The notes: generated by a model from the sequence alone, not told the origin. 64,000 nt of DNA from Endozoicomonas gorgoniicola (GCF_025562715.2 NZ_JAPFCC010000001.1:3883501-3947500); one strand, 5' to 3'. Numbered from the stretch's first letter, positions 8,383 through 18,407 are shown. Numbers and translations: made by a program.

Positions 8383-9390
8383 ATGGCACAAGGTTCTAAA
8401 GTCACTCCGTTCTCAATTCACAAAGGCTGGCGGGAGCTAATCCAGCAGGCAGCCCGTTCAATAGAGTTACCTCTGGAACCTCAGCAAGCGCATACCGGCG
8501 ATATTGATGATATACGCGACACCAAAAAGATGCTGGTTCAGGCCTGCAAGGCTTCTGGTGATCCATTGTTTCTGGCCAGAATTGCACAAGGTGTTCAACC
8601 ACTGACGTTTGGTTGCTACTCCCTGTCCCTGTGGTTGGCACCCAATCTGGCCACCCTGCTTAAAAATGCCAGTGATTACTGCGCTTACCTCTCTATGCCC
8701 CTGAGGCTGCAGTACCACCAGACCGATACCGGGGATGCCGAGTTATGGTTGCTTAGCAGCCAGCCCTTTGATGAAGAAACCCGGGTTTCCCATCTGGGCA
8801 TCACACTGTATCTGGCAGTCCTGCTGAAGTTTATTCATCAGGCTACCTCAGAGCCGGTGACGGATATAGAAGTTCAGATGGGTCAGGTAGCCTGTAGCGA
8901 ACCGGTCCTTCAGCAGTTTGCAGCTTACTGTCAGTGCTCCATCACCTTGAACCACCCGGTACGAAAAATCTGTATTCGGGCAGAACACCTGCAAACACCA
9001 CTGAAACACGGTGATAGTGAGCTTTATCTGGGTGTCCTGAGCCTGCTGCGTAGCCAGGTCGAGCAGATTTCGGAGCAGAATATTGTTATGCAGGTCTACC
9101 GGGTTCTGGACAGCAAGCCCAGCCTGGCTGACCTGTCGGAAAAACAGGTCGCTTCAGAACTGTTTATCAGTTCCCGCACCCTGAACCGCAGGCTGGCTGC
9201 CCTGGGTATGAGCTACCGTGCCCTGCTGGAAAAATACCGGTTTGAAAAAGCCCTGCTGCTGATGCGTGATCCTGATATCACCATGACTGACATTGCTTTC
9301 CGACTGGGCTTTTCTGACCTGAGCGCTTTTTCCCGGGCTTTCAAACGCTGGTCCGGAGTTAGCCCGAGCCAGAGCAGGCAGCATCAGTAG
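8383..9390 (+). CDS. AraC-family transcriptional regulator
   Basis: A 335-residue DNA-binding regulator. Residues about 15-215 form the N-terminal ligand-type domain seen in the OruR/ArgR-like AraC subgroup (arabinose-binding-like domain), and about 235-335 form the tandem helix-turn-helix module: LADLSEKQVASELFISSRTLNRRLAALG for the first HTH and ITMTDIAFRLGFSDLSAFSRAFKRWSGVSPSQ for the second, the family signature. Its target is unknown: no metabolic operon lies beside it. A perfect palindrome sits about 75 bp upstream. Confidence 0.88.
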   Translation: MAQGSKVTPFSIHKGWRELIQQAARSIELPLEPQQAHTGDIDDIRDTKKMLVQACKASGDPLFLARIAQGVQPLTFGCYSLSLWLAPNLATLLKNASDYCAYLSMPLRLQYHQTDTGDAELWLLSSQPFDEETRVSHLGITLYLAVLLKFIHQATSEPVTDIEVQMGQVACSEPVLQQFAAYCQCSITLNHPVRKICIRAEHLQTPLKHGDSELYLGVLSLLRSQVEQISEQNIVMQVYRVLDSKPSLADLSEKQVASELFISSRTLNRRLAALGMSYRALLEKYRFEKALLLMRDPDITMTDIAFRLGFSDLSAFSRAFKRWSGVSPSQSRQHQ

Positions 9391-9400
9391 CGACTTCGTC

Positions 9401-9442
9401 TTGACCTGTTCCGCCAACCATTTGGCTTTATTTGCCAATCCT
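9401..9442. repeat. Dispersed ~42-bp repeat, copy 1
   Basis: This stretch matches 16435-16476 with about five mismatches; both share TTCCGCCAACC, TTTGGCTTTAT and TGCCAA. The two copies flank the repeat-protein locus. Read on the minus strand they encode LANKAKWLAEQVK and LADKAKRLAEWVK, which look like pieces of the helical repeats of the neighbouring proteins, so they may be gene remnants. Confidence 0.5.
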
Positions 9443-9525
9443 GTAAGGCTTGAACCATGGTAGCTGGCTAAGTTCCCGTTAATGGTTGAAACGTCCAGTG
9501 CCCAACTATTCTGCTAATGAATCGG

Positions 9526-9752
9526 TCAAGATTGATTTTTACGGCTCCTGTTGTATTTTTTTGTCCCGTACTTTAGCCATGGTAGCTTCTCGAACATGCG
9601 AGAATCAAAGCTGTTTGGATCTAAATAGTTCACATTCTTTCTGGCCTTAGCCCTCTTAATAAGATTCTCCATAATGATGGCTTTATTAATTACTGCAAGG
9701 AATGTTTCCTGACTGGATATAGCTCCAAGCTTTACCCATTCTCTGATAAATT
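9526..9752 (-). pseudogene. 3' fragment of the IS-split exported repeat-protein gene
   Basis: The minus-strand frame continues the gene at 11083-13587 after the ISL3 element is removed. With the element and one copy of the 8-bp target duplication taken out, codons join as ...KGNLEF-IREWVKLGAISSQETF..., a helical repeat matching the pattern of the paralogue (YAKQWVERGAKISQE). The combined reading frame is 908 codons (907 residues plus stop), close to the paralogue's 877. This part encodes the last ~75 residues, ending in a basic tail. Confidence 0.85.
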
Positions 9753-11082
9753 GGTTCTTCCCTGTTTTAAGTGGGTAGTTTTCAACGATGTACGCCAGTG
9801 GGGTACAAGTCCAAGCCTCCAAGATGAAAGTAGATCGCTGTCTTATATCTTTCACGGTTTCGAAAGCCACAAGCCCGATTCTTCAAACTCTGAATCTTGC
9901 TGTTCACTCCCTCTGCTCGACCGTTATTAGCCTCAAGGACAATAGCGTTGATGATACCCCACAAGTGCTCTTTGACCGTTCTGGCAACTTCTTTTATGGG
10001 CTCAAGCCGACATCTCTGCGCCCAGCATAGCCACCTCTTCCAGGCCTTGATTGCCCAAGCTCTGGACTTGTAATTCCATAAGCTCATTGCCATTTGCCGG
10101 ATGGCCCAGGCGCGAGCTGTTTTAAGTGTCGAGTTTCTCAGTGGTTCGAAGTTATCCCACTGCTCTTCAGACATGTTTTCAGGGTTAGTCAGCCAGTCGT
10201 AGCGAGTCCCCTTAAGCAGCTCTACACCTTGGTTTACAAGGGCTTTGTTCTCTTCTATCCGAACCTTGTTGACAGCTTTACCCAGAGACTGAGCAACGTG
10301 AAACTTATCAAATGCAATCTTCTGATCTGCGTCTGGAACATTCTCACTGACTGACTTGATGTAAGCCTTGGACATGTCCATCGTCACGCATTCGATCCCC
10401 TCTTTATGGTCATAGGGCAGTGTGTCAAAGTACTCGTTGAGACTGTCACTTTTACGGTCATCAGAAACGTGAATAACAACGCCTTGGTCGTGGTCAGTGA
10501 CCACTGTGACGTATTCATGATGCTTTTGAAATGAGGTTTCATCAACAGCGATTCGTTTTGGTGGCTTAGCATCACGACGAGCCAGTCCTCTCTTCACTGC
10601 ACGCTGCTGAATACCGTCTATGGCATTCCAACCAAGCTTCATTTGTCGTGCAACTGCCTTCGTAGTTGCCTCCTTTAGCCAGTCAATAACAAGGGCTTCA
10701 AACAGAGCTGTATATCGAGAGTCAGATTCAGCCCAGGGCACATTGATGGCTAACACCTTATGCTCAGGGCACTGGGTCCGTGGAACCCTGGCAACTAGAA
10801 TAGTCTGAAACTGACAGGTATCCAGATGACGCCACTTCTGAGTGATGTGGTCGTAGCCAGAGCAGGGCTTATCGCAAACACTGCATTTGCAGGCCTTTTT
10901 ACCATTGTGTTCAATGAATACCCGAACCTGTTGATCCTGTAATGACAATTCAACTTCAGAAACGAACCAAGGAGACTCAATACCCAGTATTTGAGAATAG
11001 AGTTGCTTATCACGCATCGGTGCATCCTTGCATTGAGTGCTTCAGAATATAATAAATCACCCACTCAAATTGAGGAAGAGCC
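9753..11082 (-). mobile_element. Complete ISL3-family insertion sequence (1330 bp)
   Basis: The ends are imperfect inverted repeats that begin GGYTCTTCC and share AGTGGGT: GGTTCTTCCC at 9753 and, on the minus strand, GGCTCTTCCT ending at 11082. This is the usual ISL3 terminus. The flanks carry a perfect 8-bp direct repeat, GATAAATT, at 9745-9752 and 11083-11090, the size expected for the family. The element contains one transposase gene and disrupts the exported repeat-protein gene. The intact duplication suggests a fairly recent insertion. Confidence 0.95.
9782..11017 (-). CDS. ISL3-family transposase
   Basis: A DDE transposase of 411 residues, full length for ISL3. The N-terminal zinc-finger region carries CKCSVCDKPC and HLDTCQFQTILVARVPRTQCPEH. 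The catalytic core starts at RIAVDETSFQKHHEYVTVVTD (first Asp) and continues with VTMDMSKAYIKSV (second Asp) and FDKFHVAQSLGKAVNKVR. The C-terminal part contains LEANNGRAEGVNSKIQSLKNRACGFRNRERY, where the family's glutamate lies. It is the only gene between the element's inverted repeats and appears intact. Confidence 0.95.
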   Translation of the reverse strand: MRDKQLYSQILGIESPWFVSEVELSLQDQQVRVFIEHNGKKACKCSVCDKPCSGYDHITQKWRHLDTCQFQTILVARVPRTQCPEHKVLAINVPWAESDSRYTALFEALVIDWLKEATTKAVARQMKLGWNAIDGIQQRAVKRGLARRDAKPPKRIAVDETSFQKHHEYVTVVTDHDQGVVIHVSDDRKSDSLNEYFDTLPYDHKEGIECVTMDMSKAYIKSVSENVPDADQKIAFDKFHVAQSLGKAVNKVRIEENKALVNQGVELLKGTRYDWLTNPENMSEEQWDNFEPLRNSTLKTARAWAIRQMAMSLWNYKSRAWAIKAWKRWLCWAQRCRLEPIKEVARTVKEHLWGIINAIVLEANNGRAEGVNSKIQSLKNRACGFRNRERYKTAIYFHLGGLDLYPTGVHR

Positions 11083-13587
11083 GATAAATTCTAAATTACC
11101 TTTTTGGACTGCCTTTTCAAGCCCCTTATTAAGCTGGTCAACGTCAAAAGGAGCACCAAGTTCTCTCCATTCTTTGGCAGAAGTTGATCTACCACGTTCG
11201 GCTGCTTTTTCAAGCCCCTTAGCAAGCTGACTAGCGTCAGCAACAGCACCAAACTTTATCCAGTGCTTAGCTTTGCTGGAACTTCCTCTCAAAATAGCTT
11301 CTTGAAGCCCTGCATCTGCGATACCCGGAGAGAGTGAAGCGCCATCAGCTAGTTCATGGGCGTATTGAGAGTAGGAATATTTGCTGCTCTGCATGAGCTC
11401 TACGGTGATCAATGAGGTAATGGTATCGCCTCCCAATTTAATCAGTGCTTCTATAGCTTTGGTTTTATTAATTGAAAATGCGTGACTCAACCCTGCCTCC
11501 AAAACTTCAGGCTGAGCTTGCTTAATTAACTCTTTTAGCAACTCTTCTTTGCGATAAGTGTATTTACTTATCGCGGTCTGCATAATCTCGGTGGTAACGA
11601 CAGCTCCGTGAGCGAGATAACTGTTTGCAATAGAATAAGAATCACGATTTTTGGAACACAGACCTTTGAGCAGCAGGGTCATAGCAGGCCCATAGTCTGT
11701 GTCTCCAAGCATAACCAAATTTTCAGTTCTATTTACATCGTTATCAGCCACAGCTTTTTCCAGCTCGGCATCAATATTTGCTTGATTAACTTTGGCTCCA
11801 TTTTCTTTGAGTAACTTAGCGTTCCAGTATTTTCTTTCCTTCACAGCGTTCACAAACTCGTCATCCAACAAAGGCTGTGAGAATTTTTTTGATAGCCATT
11901 TAAACCAAATGATTGGGTATGCATATAAATCTTCTACTTTATGTATATCTGCAAGTTCTGCCTTTAGTCTTGCCAATATCAGCTTATTCCATTCTTCAGA
12001 TTCAATATTTATAAAATTTGACTTGATCCACAGGTCTACCCAAGGCGCAATGATTCTAACTTTGTGCCGAATAACCATCTCTGGTTCATAACCGATAAAT
12101 TTTGATAGCTTTTTTATTATGAAAGAAAGCTCCAGCGTAGCTCCTTGTTCTATCAGTTTCTCTGCTTGCGAGAACGCATGTAAGTCACCAAATATTGTGG
12201 CTTTTTTCAGTGCTTCATTCAGTTCTTTATTATCTTTCTCCTGAACCGGGCTTTTGGTAGCTTCCTGTTGTCCAAGACAGTCCTGACAGTAAGATTTAGA
12301 CGCCACTACCGGCTTTCCACAATTCATGCATTTAATATTCTGTGATGGGGGATGATCACCGTCGCCATCATCAGCCTTTCCATCTCTGCCACGATGCTCA
12401 TTTATGCTTTTGTCTGATGGTGCAGCATGTTGGTGCGATGTTGGCTGTTGGGTCTTTTGCGCCTCGCCACTTTGCCCACTGCTTTCCCTCTGTTCCCCTC
12501 CTGGCTGGCGGACGGGGGCAGGTGCTTTTCCCGGAATTAATGCGAGCAGACTTAAACGATCAAGGATTAACGTAGGATTGGTTCCATAAAGCTTGTTCAA
12601 ATCAGGATTCTGTTTTACCCATTGCCAATAGGCCGCTGTCGGATCAACGGGGTTTTGTGATAGTGCCCTGAGTACTCTCGGGTCCTGATGATGATTGCGT
12701 TTTACCATTACCCTCCATAACTCTACAGGTATTGCTATATTGGTGCTTCTCCAGCTGTCGTGCCAGACAACAAGGTAAATGGCCGGTCGCCTTTGTTGCT
12801 TTTTATAAGGCTGAAGCCCGGTCAGGGTCAGGATAATAGAAAGCTTTTCCAGTGACCATTCATAGAGCGTTCGCTCTAAGCCGCCCCCGGGGCGTTTCCA
12901 GAAATCGTCTTTATCATCCGGGTCATCGTCAAAAGCTCCGCCGGATGCGTATACGTCACCTTTTCCACTATTCTGTTTTGGTTTTTCATAAGGCATTAAA
13001 TAGTTTTTTGAGGAATTAACGGGGAGGTCATCCGCAGTGGTGATGACAACCTGAGTGGGTACAGGCTCTTCATCCTCAGTCGCTTTGGCATTATTGGTGA
13101 AAGATGCGCAGTCGGAATTAAAGCGCCACTTTCCCGGGTCATAATGGATAACATCACGGCCGGAAACTGACTGGATTTTTAAAAGTACTGATACATTGTG
13201 ACCTTGAGAAGGTTCGTTATATAAACTGCCATTATTGGATGAAGTAAAATGGGGCGGGTCAAATGATTTACTCCGGTCGAAAGGGACTTCTTTTCGAGAC
13301 TTGAAACAAAGTCGTATATAAGTGCTGTCGGGAAGAACCTGATTATCAAGAGACTTTTTTCCAGTGGTGAGCCACTCAACCAGAATACTTCCCGGATTTA
13401 TTAAGTAGCTGTCGTCTTCTTGATTACTGGAGGTTCCTACCGTTTTTATTGAGGGTTCTCCCCGTGTATATTGAATTTGTATAAAGGCATGGGCGACAGG
13501 GCTGCAAAGAAAACCGGTGAAAAAGAGACAAAAATATCCAGTCAGCCAATAGAATATAAACTGACTGAAACTTTTATGTTGCTTCAT
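11083..13587 (-). pseudogene. Exported repeat protein, copy 1, 5' part (split by ISL3 element)
   Basis: The frame open from 13587 reads a signal peptide (KQHKSFSQFIFYWLTGYF... ending near VAHA), a conserved N-terminal domain of unknown function (about 36-350), a Ser/Gln/His-rich linker, a zinc-ribbon-like CxxC-x10-CxxC at Cys420/423/434/437, and C-terminal helical repeats resembling ankyrin or Sel1-like units (AKHWIKFGAVADASQLAKGLEKAAERGR). The ISL3 insertion replaces the last repeats with a short out-of-gene tail and a stop at 11065. About the first 440 residues are nearly identical to copy 2 (13729-16362); the C-terminal repeats differ. The truncated protein could still be made and exported. 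Confidence 0.8.
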
Positions 13588-13675
13588 GACAGGTCACTCT
13601 GATTTTACTGAGCTCAGAGTCTAGTCAGTATTTTATGAGATGCAAATAGAGCAGAAAGCAACAGTAACATCTTCT

Positions 13676-13710
13676 GTTCCTTGAGTATTTCCGGGAAACA
13701 TTCAAGGAAC
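13676..13710. terminator. Hairpin downstream of repeat-protein copy 2
   Basis: GTTCCTTGA and TCAAGGAAC form a 9-bp perfect stem 19 bp after the copy-2 stop codon. No U-run follows on the minus strand, so intrinsic termination is uncertain; it may be an mRNA-stabilising hairpin. Confidence 0.4.
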
Positions 13711-13728
13711 CTGTTCCGGAAAGTAATT

Positions 13729-16362
13729 TTATTGGCTTTGCTCAGGACTGGGTTTCAGTTCCCTCCACTTACGGGCAGTCTCGATCTTATTACTATTGAT
13801 GGCTGCATCAACTCCTTTATTGATAATTTCCTGGCTGATTTTAGCTCCACGCTCCACCCATTGTTTGGCATAATCAAAATCACCTTTTTCGGCTGCCACT
13901 TTAAGCCCTTTATTCATAATTTCCTGGCTGAGTTTAGCTCCAAGCTCCACCCATTCCATGGCAGAATAAAACAAACCTTTTCCGGCTGACACTTCAAGCC
14001 CTTTAGTCAGCTGATCAGCGTCAGTGGAAGCTCCAAGGTCTATCCATTTTTTAGCAGTGGAGTCGTCCCCTTCCGAAATAGCGTGTTGAAGCCCCGTATC
14101 AACGATACCCGGAGAGAGTAAAGCACCATCTACCAGATTTTCGATATAAGCAGAGTAGGAGTATGTGCTGCTCTGCATGAGCTCTACGGTGATCAATGAG
14201 GTAATGGTATTGCCACCCAAGTTAATCATTGCGTTAATAGCTCCGTGATTATCAGTTGAAAATGCGTGATTCAACCCAGCCGTCAAAACGTTAAGCTGAG
14301 CTCGCTTAATTAACTTTTTTAGCAAGAGATATTCACGAAAAGTACGAAAATTTTCAAGTAGTAGGTTCATAGCAGGCTCATAATCTGTTTTTGTAAGCTC
14401 CATCAAATTTACAACTCTCTCTACATCATCATCAGCCACAGCTTTTGCCAGCTCGTTATTAACATATGTTTGATTAGCTTCAGCTCCTATTTCTTGAAAA
14501 AAATTAGCGATCCAGTATTTTCTTTCCTTTAGAGCATTCGTAAATTCGTCATTAAAATAAGTCTTTGAGATTTCTTTTGATAACCATTTAATCCAAGTAT
14601 GTAAGTTCATATATGAATCATTTTTTTTCGTATCTTGAACTTCCTCCTTTAGTCCTGCCAAGATCAGCTGATTCCATTTTTCAGACTCAATATCTATAAA
14701 ATGTGATTTGATCCACAGGTCTACCCAAGGCTTAATGGTTTCAACTCTGTCTCTCTCTTTTACGGGTTTTACGGGTTCATAACCCATTATTTGAAAAAAC
14801 ATACTTGTTAGAGTGGACCAAATACTCATCTCAGGTTCAGGTTCAGGTTCAGGTTCAGGTTCATAATCGATAAATTCCGATAGCTTTTCTATTATGAAAG
14901 AAAACTCCAGCGTAGCCCCTTGTTTTATCAGTTTCTTTGCTTCTAAGAGCGCATCTGAGTCACCAAATATAGTGGCTTCTTTCAGTGCTTCATTCAGTTC
15001 TTTATTATCTTTCTCCTGAACCGGGCTTTCGGCAGCTTCCTGTTGTTCAAGACAGTCCTGGCAGTAAGATTTAGACGCCACTACCGGCTTTCCACAATTC
15101 ATGCATTTAATATTCTGTGATGGGGGATGATCACCGTCGCCATCATCAGCCTTTCCACCTCTGCCATGATGGTCATTTATGCTTTTGTCTGATGGTGCAG
15201 CATGTTGGCTCGATGTTTGCCGTTGGGTCTTTTGCGCCTCGCCACTTTGCCCACTGCTTTCCCCCTGTTCCCCTCCTGGCTGGCGGACGGGGGCAGGTGC
15301 CTTTCCCGGAATTAATGCGAGCAGACTTAAACGATCAAGGATTAACGTAGGGTTGGTTCCATAAAGCTTGTTCAAATCAGGATTCTGTTTTACCCATTGC
15401 CAATAGGCCGCTGTCGGATCAACGGGGTTTTGTGATAGTGCCCTGAGTACTCCCGGATCCTGATGATGATTGCGTTTTACCATTACCCTCCATAACTCTA
15501 CAGGTATTGCTATATTGGTGCTTCTCCAGCCATCGTGCCAGACAACAAGGTAAATGGCCGGTCGCCTTTGTTGCTTTTTATAAGGCTGAAGCCCGGTCAG
15601 GGTCAGGATAATAGAAAGCTTTTCCAGTGACCATTCATAGAGCGTTCGCTCTAAGCCGCCCCCGGGGCGTTTCCAGAAATCGTCTTTATCATCCGGGCCA
15701 TCGTCAAAAGCTCCGCCGGATGCGTATACGTCACCTTTTCCACTATTCTGTTTTGGTTTTTCATAAGGCATTAAATAGTTTTTTGAGGAATTAACGGGGA
15801 GGTCATCCGCAGTGGTGATGACAACCTGAGTGGGTACAGGCTCTTCATCCTCAGTCGCTTTGGCATTATTGGTGAAAGATGCGCAGTCGGAACTAAAGTG
15901 CCACTTTCCCGGGTCATAATGGATAACATCACGGCCGGAAACTGACTGGATTTTTAAAAGTACTGATACATTGTGACCTTGAGAAGGTTCGTTATATAAA
16001 CTGCCATTATTGGATGAAGTAAAATGGGGCGGGTCAAATGATTTACTCCGGTCGAAAGGGACTTCTTTTCGAGACTTGAAACAAAGTCGTATATAAGTGC
16101 TGTCGGGAAGAACCTGATTATCAAGAGACTTTTTTCCAGTGGTGAGCCACTCAACCAGAATACTTCCCGGATTTATTAAGTAGCTGTCGTCTTCTTGATT
16201 ACTGGAGGTTCCTACCGTTTTTATTGAGGGTTCTCCCCGTGTATATTGAATTTGTATAAAGGCATGGGCGACAGGGCTGCAAAGAAAACCGGTGAAAAGG
16301 AGACAAAAATATCCAGTCAGCCAATAGAACATAAACTGACTGAAACTTTTATGTTGCTTCAT
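13729..16362 (-). CDS. Exported repeat protein, copy 2 (intact)
   Basis: An 877-residue paralogue of the neighbouring split gene, transcribed the same way. Features in order: signal peptide (1 to about 34, ending SPVAHA), conserved N-terminal domain of unknown function with a short hydrophobic strand (RPAIYLVVWHD), Pro/Ser/Gln/His-rich linker (350-410), zinc-ribbon-like motif Cys420/423/434/437, an EPEPEPEPEPE stretch, and helical repeats to the C-terminus (YAKQWVERGAKISQEIINKGV). The first ~440 residues are almost the same as copy 1 while the repeats have diverged. Sequence upstream of both starts is also alike, which shows a tandem duplication. The role is unknown; exported repeat proteins of symbionts often bind host proteins, but nothing here proves that. 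Confidence 0.8.
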   Translation of the reverse strand: MKQHKSFSQFMFYWLTGYFCLLFTGFLCSPVAHAFIQIQYTRGEPSIKTVGTSSNQEDDSYLINPGSILVEWLTTGKKSLDNQVLPDSTYIRLCFKSRKEVPFDRSKSFDPPHFTSSNNGSLYNEPSQGHNVSVLLKIQSVSGRDVIHYDPGKWHFSSDCASFTNNAKATEDEEPVPTQVVITTADDLPVNSSKNYLMPYEKPKQNSGKGDVYASGGAFDDGPDDKDDFWKRPGGGLERTLYEWSLEKLSIILTLTGLQPYKKQQRRPAIYLVVWHDGWRSTNIAIPVELWRVMVKRNHHQDPGVLRALSQNPVDPTAAYWQWVKQNPDLNKLYGTNPTLILDRLSLLALIPGKAPAPVRQPGGEQGESSGQSGEAQKTQRQTSSQHAAPSDKSINDHHGRGGKADDGDGDHPPSQNIKCMNCGKPVVASKSYCQDCLEQQEAAESPVQEKDNKELNEALKEATIFGDSDALLEAKKLIKQGATLEFSFIIEKLSEFIDYEPEPEPEPEPEMSIWSTLTSMFFQIMGYEPVKPVKERDRVETIKPWVDLWIKSHFIDIESEKWNQLILAGLKEEVQDTKKNDSYMNLHTWIKWLSKEISKTYFNDEFTNALKERKYWIANFFQEIGAEANQTYVNNELAKAVADDDVERVVNLMELTKTDYEPAMNLLLENFRTFREYLLLKKLIKRAQLNVLTAGLNHAFSTDNHGAINAMINLGGNTITSLITVELMQSSTYSYSAYIENLVDGALLSPGIVDTGLQHAISEGDDSTAKKWIDLGASTDADQLTKGLEVSAGKGLFYSAMEWVELGAKLSQEIMNKGLKVAAEKGDFDYAKQWVERGAKISQEIINKGVDAAINSNKIETARKWRELKPSPEQSQ
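14832..14861 (-). repeat. Hexanucleotide tandem repeat coding for Glu-Pro
   Basis: Five uninterrupted CAGGTT units encode the EP run of repeat-protein copy 2. Copy 1 has a single EP at this place. The unit is two codons, so slippage would change the length of the run without breaking the frame. Confidence 0.9.
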
Positions 16363-16701
16363 GACAGGTCACTCTGATTTTGCAGAGCTTAAATTCTAGT
16401 CAGTAATTCATGAGAAGCAAAAACATGACCAACCTTGACCCATTCCGCCAACCGTTTGGCTTTATCTGCCAACCCTCCATGGCGTGACACAAATCAACAT
16501 TTCTGCACACTCTCCATGTGTAATATGTCTGCCAGTTGCCCTCCTGGCAGGTCATTTATACGACCTATCTGTTAGTTGTCGTTTATTGTTTGCCAGGCAA
16601 AATAAGTTCTCAGACCAATAGTAATAACGATTGAGTCAAAAGCATGGAGCTGATTTCCATTCGGTTTTGACTATGGCTGTTTTGACCATGAGAGGTGCTT
16701 G
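16363..16701 (+). other. Intergenic region before the beta-oxidation cluster
   Basis: This stretch holds the upstream sequence shared with repeat-protein copy 1 (to about 16400), the second copy of the dispersed repeat (16435-16476), and presumably the promoter of the acyl-CoA dehydrogenase gene. No clear -35/-10 pair or FadR-like operator could be assigned by eye. Confidence 0.4.
16435..16476. repeat. Dispersed ~42-bp repeat, copy 2
   Basis: Partner of 9401-9442 with about five differences. On the minus strand the frame is open and reads LADKAKRLAEWVKVG, similar to one helical repeat unit of the neighbouring exported proteins. Confidence 0.5.
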
Positions 16702-18399
16702 ATGATCCTGTTTAACCCCAAGAAACACAATATTGAGTATAAAGACCCGAAAACCCGTGAGTTGATGCAGAAGGTCATCGATTTTATGGAAGAAAAAGGT
16801 CTGAAAAGCATCAAGAAAGACTGGCACGATAAAACCTGGAATTATGAATTTGTTGAATTCATGAAAGAAAATCAGGTGCTGGCTACCCTGATGACGCCAT
16901 CAGGCTACGGTGCTGACGATTCAAGATGGGACACTTACCGTAACACCCAGTTCGCTGAAATTAGCGCCTTCTACGGCATTACTTACTGGTATACCTTCCA
17001 GGTGTCCATGCTCGGCCTGGGTCCGGTGTGGCTGGGCAGCAACGAACAGATTAAGCACAAGACCGCCGAACTGCTGCAAAACGGTGATGTTTTTGCCTTT
17101 GGTCTGTCCGAGAAAGAACACGGCGCAGATATCTACTCCTCAGATATGATGCTTAAGCCTGCGGGAGAAGGCCAGTACCTGGCCGACGGTGACAAGTATT
17201 ACATTGGTAACGGCAACGAAGCGGCACTGGTTTCCACGTTTGGCAAAATGTCCGACACCGGCGATTACGTTTTCTTCGGTGTGGACTCCAAACACCCTAA
17301 ATACGAGTGCGTGAAAAACACCGTCAACGAACAGAACTATGTGGCTGAATACGTTCTGAACGACTACCCAATCACCGACGCCGACATTATGGAAAAAGGT
17401 CCCAAAGCCTGGGACAACATGCTGAACACCATTAATGTCTGCAAGTTCAACCTTGGTTTTGGCGCTATCGGCCTGTGCGAGCACGCTTTCTTCGAAGCCA
17501 TTGACCACGCTGCCACCCGTAACGTCTACAGTCAGTACGTCACCGACTTCCCCCATGTTAAACGACTGTTTACTGATGCCTATGCCCGTCTTTGTGCCAT
17601 GAAACTGTTCGCCCAGCGAGCCACCGACTACATGCGCTGCGCTTCCGAAAATGACCGCCGTTACCTGTTGTTCAACCCAATGGTAAAAATGAAGGTCACT
17701 TCCCAGGGTGAAGATGTGATCAACCATTTGTGGGATGTGATTGCCGCTAAAGGTTTTGAGAAAGAGCCCTTCTTTGAAATCGCTGCCCACGAAATTCGTA
17801 TGCTGCCAAAACTGGAAGGCACTGTGCATGTGAATATGGCTCTGGTCATCAAGTTTATGAAGAACTACTTCTTCAATCCCGGCGAATTCCCTGAAGTGCC
17901 GGTTAGGGATGACAGCGCTAACGATGACTTCCTGTTCAACCAGGGACCCACCAAAGGGCTGAGCAAGATTCAGTTCCACGACTACAACATCGCTTACAAC
18001 AGCGTCAATCTGCCTAATGTTGAAGTCTTTAAAGAGCAGATCAATGCCTTTAAAACCTTCCTGATCAAGGCGACACCGGATGAGCACCAGTCCAGGGACA
18101 TTGAATACCTGCTGGCTCTGGGCGAATGCTTCACCCTGGTGGCTTACGGCCAGCTGATTCTGGAAAGCAAGAAGCTCCGTGGCATTGATGATGAGGTAAT
18201 TGAAGAAATCTTTGACGTACTGGTCAGGGACTTCTCTAAATACGCCGTGGATATCATGACCAAGCCCAGCAGCTCTGATACCCAGAAAGAACACGCCAAA
18301 GCGATGATCAAAACGCCTATCCCCAATGCTGAGCGTTTCGAAAAAGTCTGGCAGGAGCAGATTTATAGCCTGAAAGGGCAGTACAAAATGGAAGACTAA
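16702..18399 (+). CDS. Acyl-CoA dehydrogenase (large FadE-like type)
   Basis: An FAD enzyme that should catalyse the first, alpha-beta dehydrogenation step of fatty-acid beta-oxidation. ATG 16702 follows GAGGT at a suitable distance; a TTG sits one codon earlier. The 565 residues include the N-terminal helical part (MTPSGYGADD), the FAD/substrate region (FAFGLSEKEHGADIYSSDM), and LPKLEGTVHVNMALV, where the LEGT glutamate is the likely catalytic base. An extra C-terminal helical domain makes it longer than the ~380-residue class. It begins a run with a CoA transferase and fadBA, which supports a fatty-acid role. Confidence 0.9.
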   Translation: MILFNPKKHNIEYKDPKTRELMQKVIDFMEEKGLKSIKKDWHDKTWNYEFVEFMKENQVLATLMTPSGYGADDSRWDTYRNTQFAEISAFYGITYWYTFQVSMLGLGPVWLGSNEQIKHKTAELLQNGDVFAFGLSEKEHGADIYSSDMMLKPAGEGQYLADGDKYYIGNGNEAALVSTFGKMSDTGDYVFFGVDSKHPKYECVKNTVNEQNYVAEYVLNDYPITDADIMEKGPKAWDNMLNTINVCKFNLGFGAIGLCEHAFFEAIDHAATRNVYSQYVTDFPHVKRLFTDAYARLCAMKLFAQRATDYMRCASENDRRYLLFNPMVKMKVTSQGEDVINHLWDVIAAKGFEKEPFFEIAAHEIRMLPKLEGTVHVNMALVIKFMKNYFFNPGEFPEVPVRDDSANDDFLFNQGPTKGLSKIQFHDYNIAYNSVNLPNVEVFKEQINAFKTFLIKATPDEHQSRDIEYLLALGECFTLVAYGQLILESKKLRGIDDEVIEEIFDVLVRDFSKYAVDIMTKPSSSDTQKEHAKAMIKTPIPNAERFEKVWQEQIYSLKGQYKMED

Positions 18400-18407
18400 A
18401 TAGCTTC

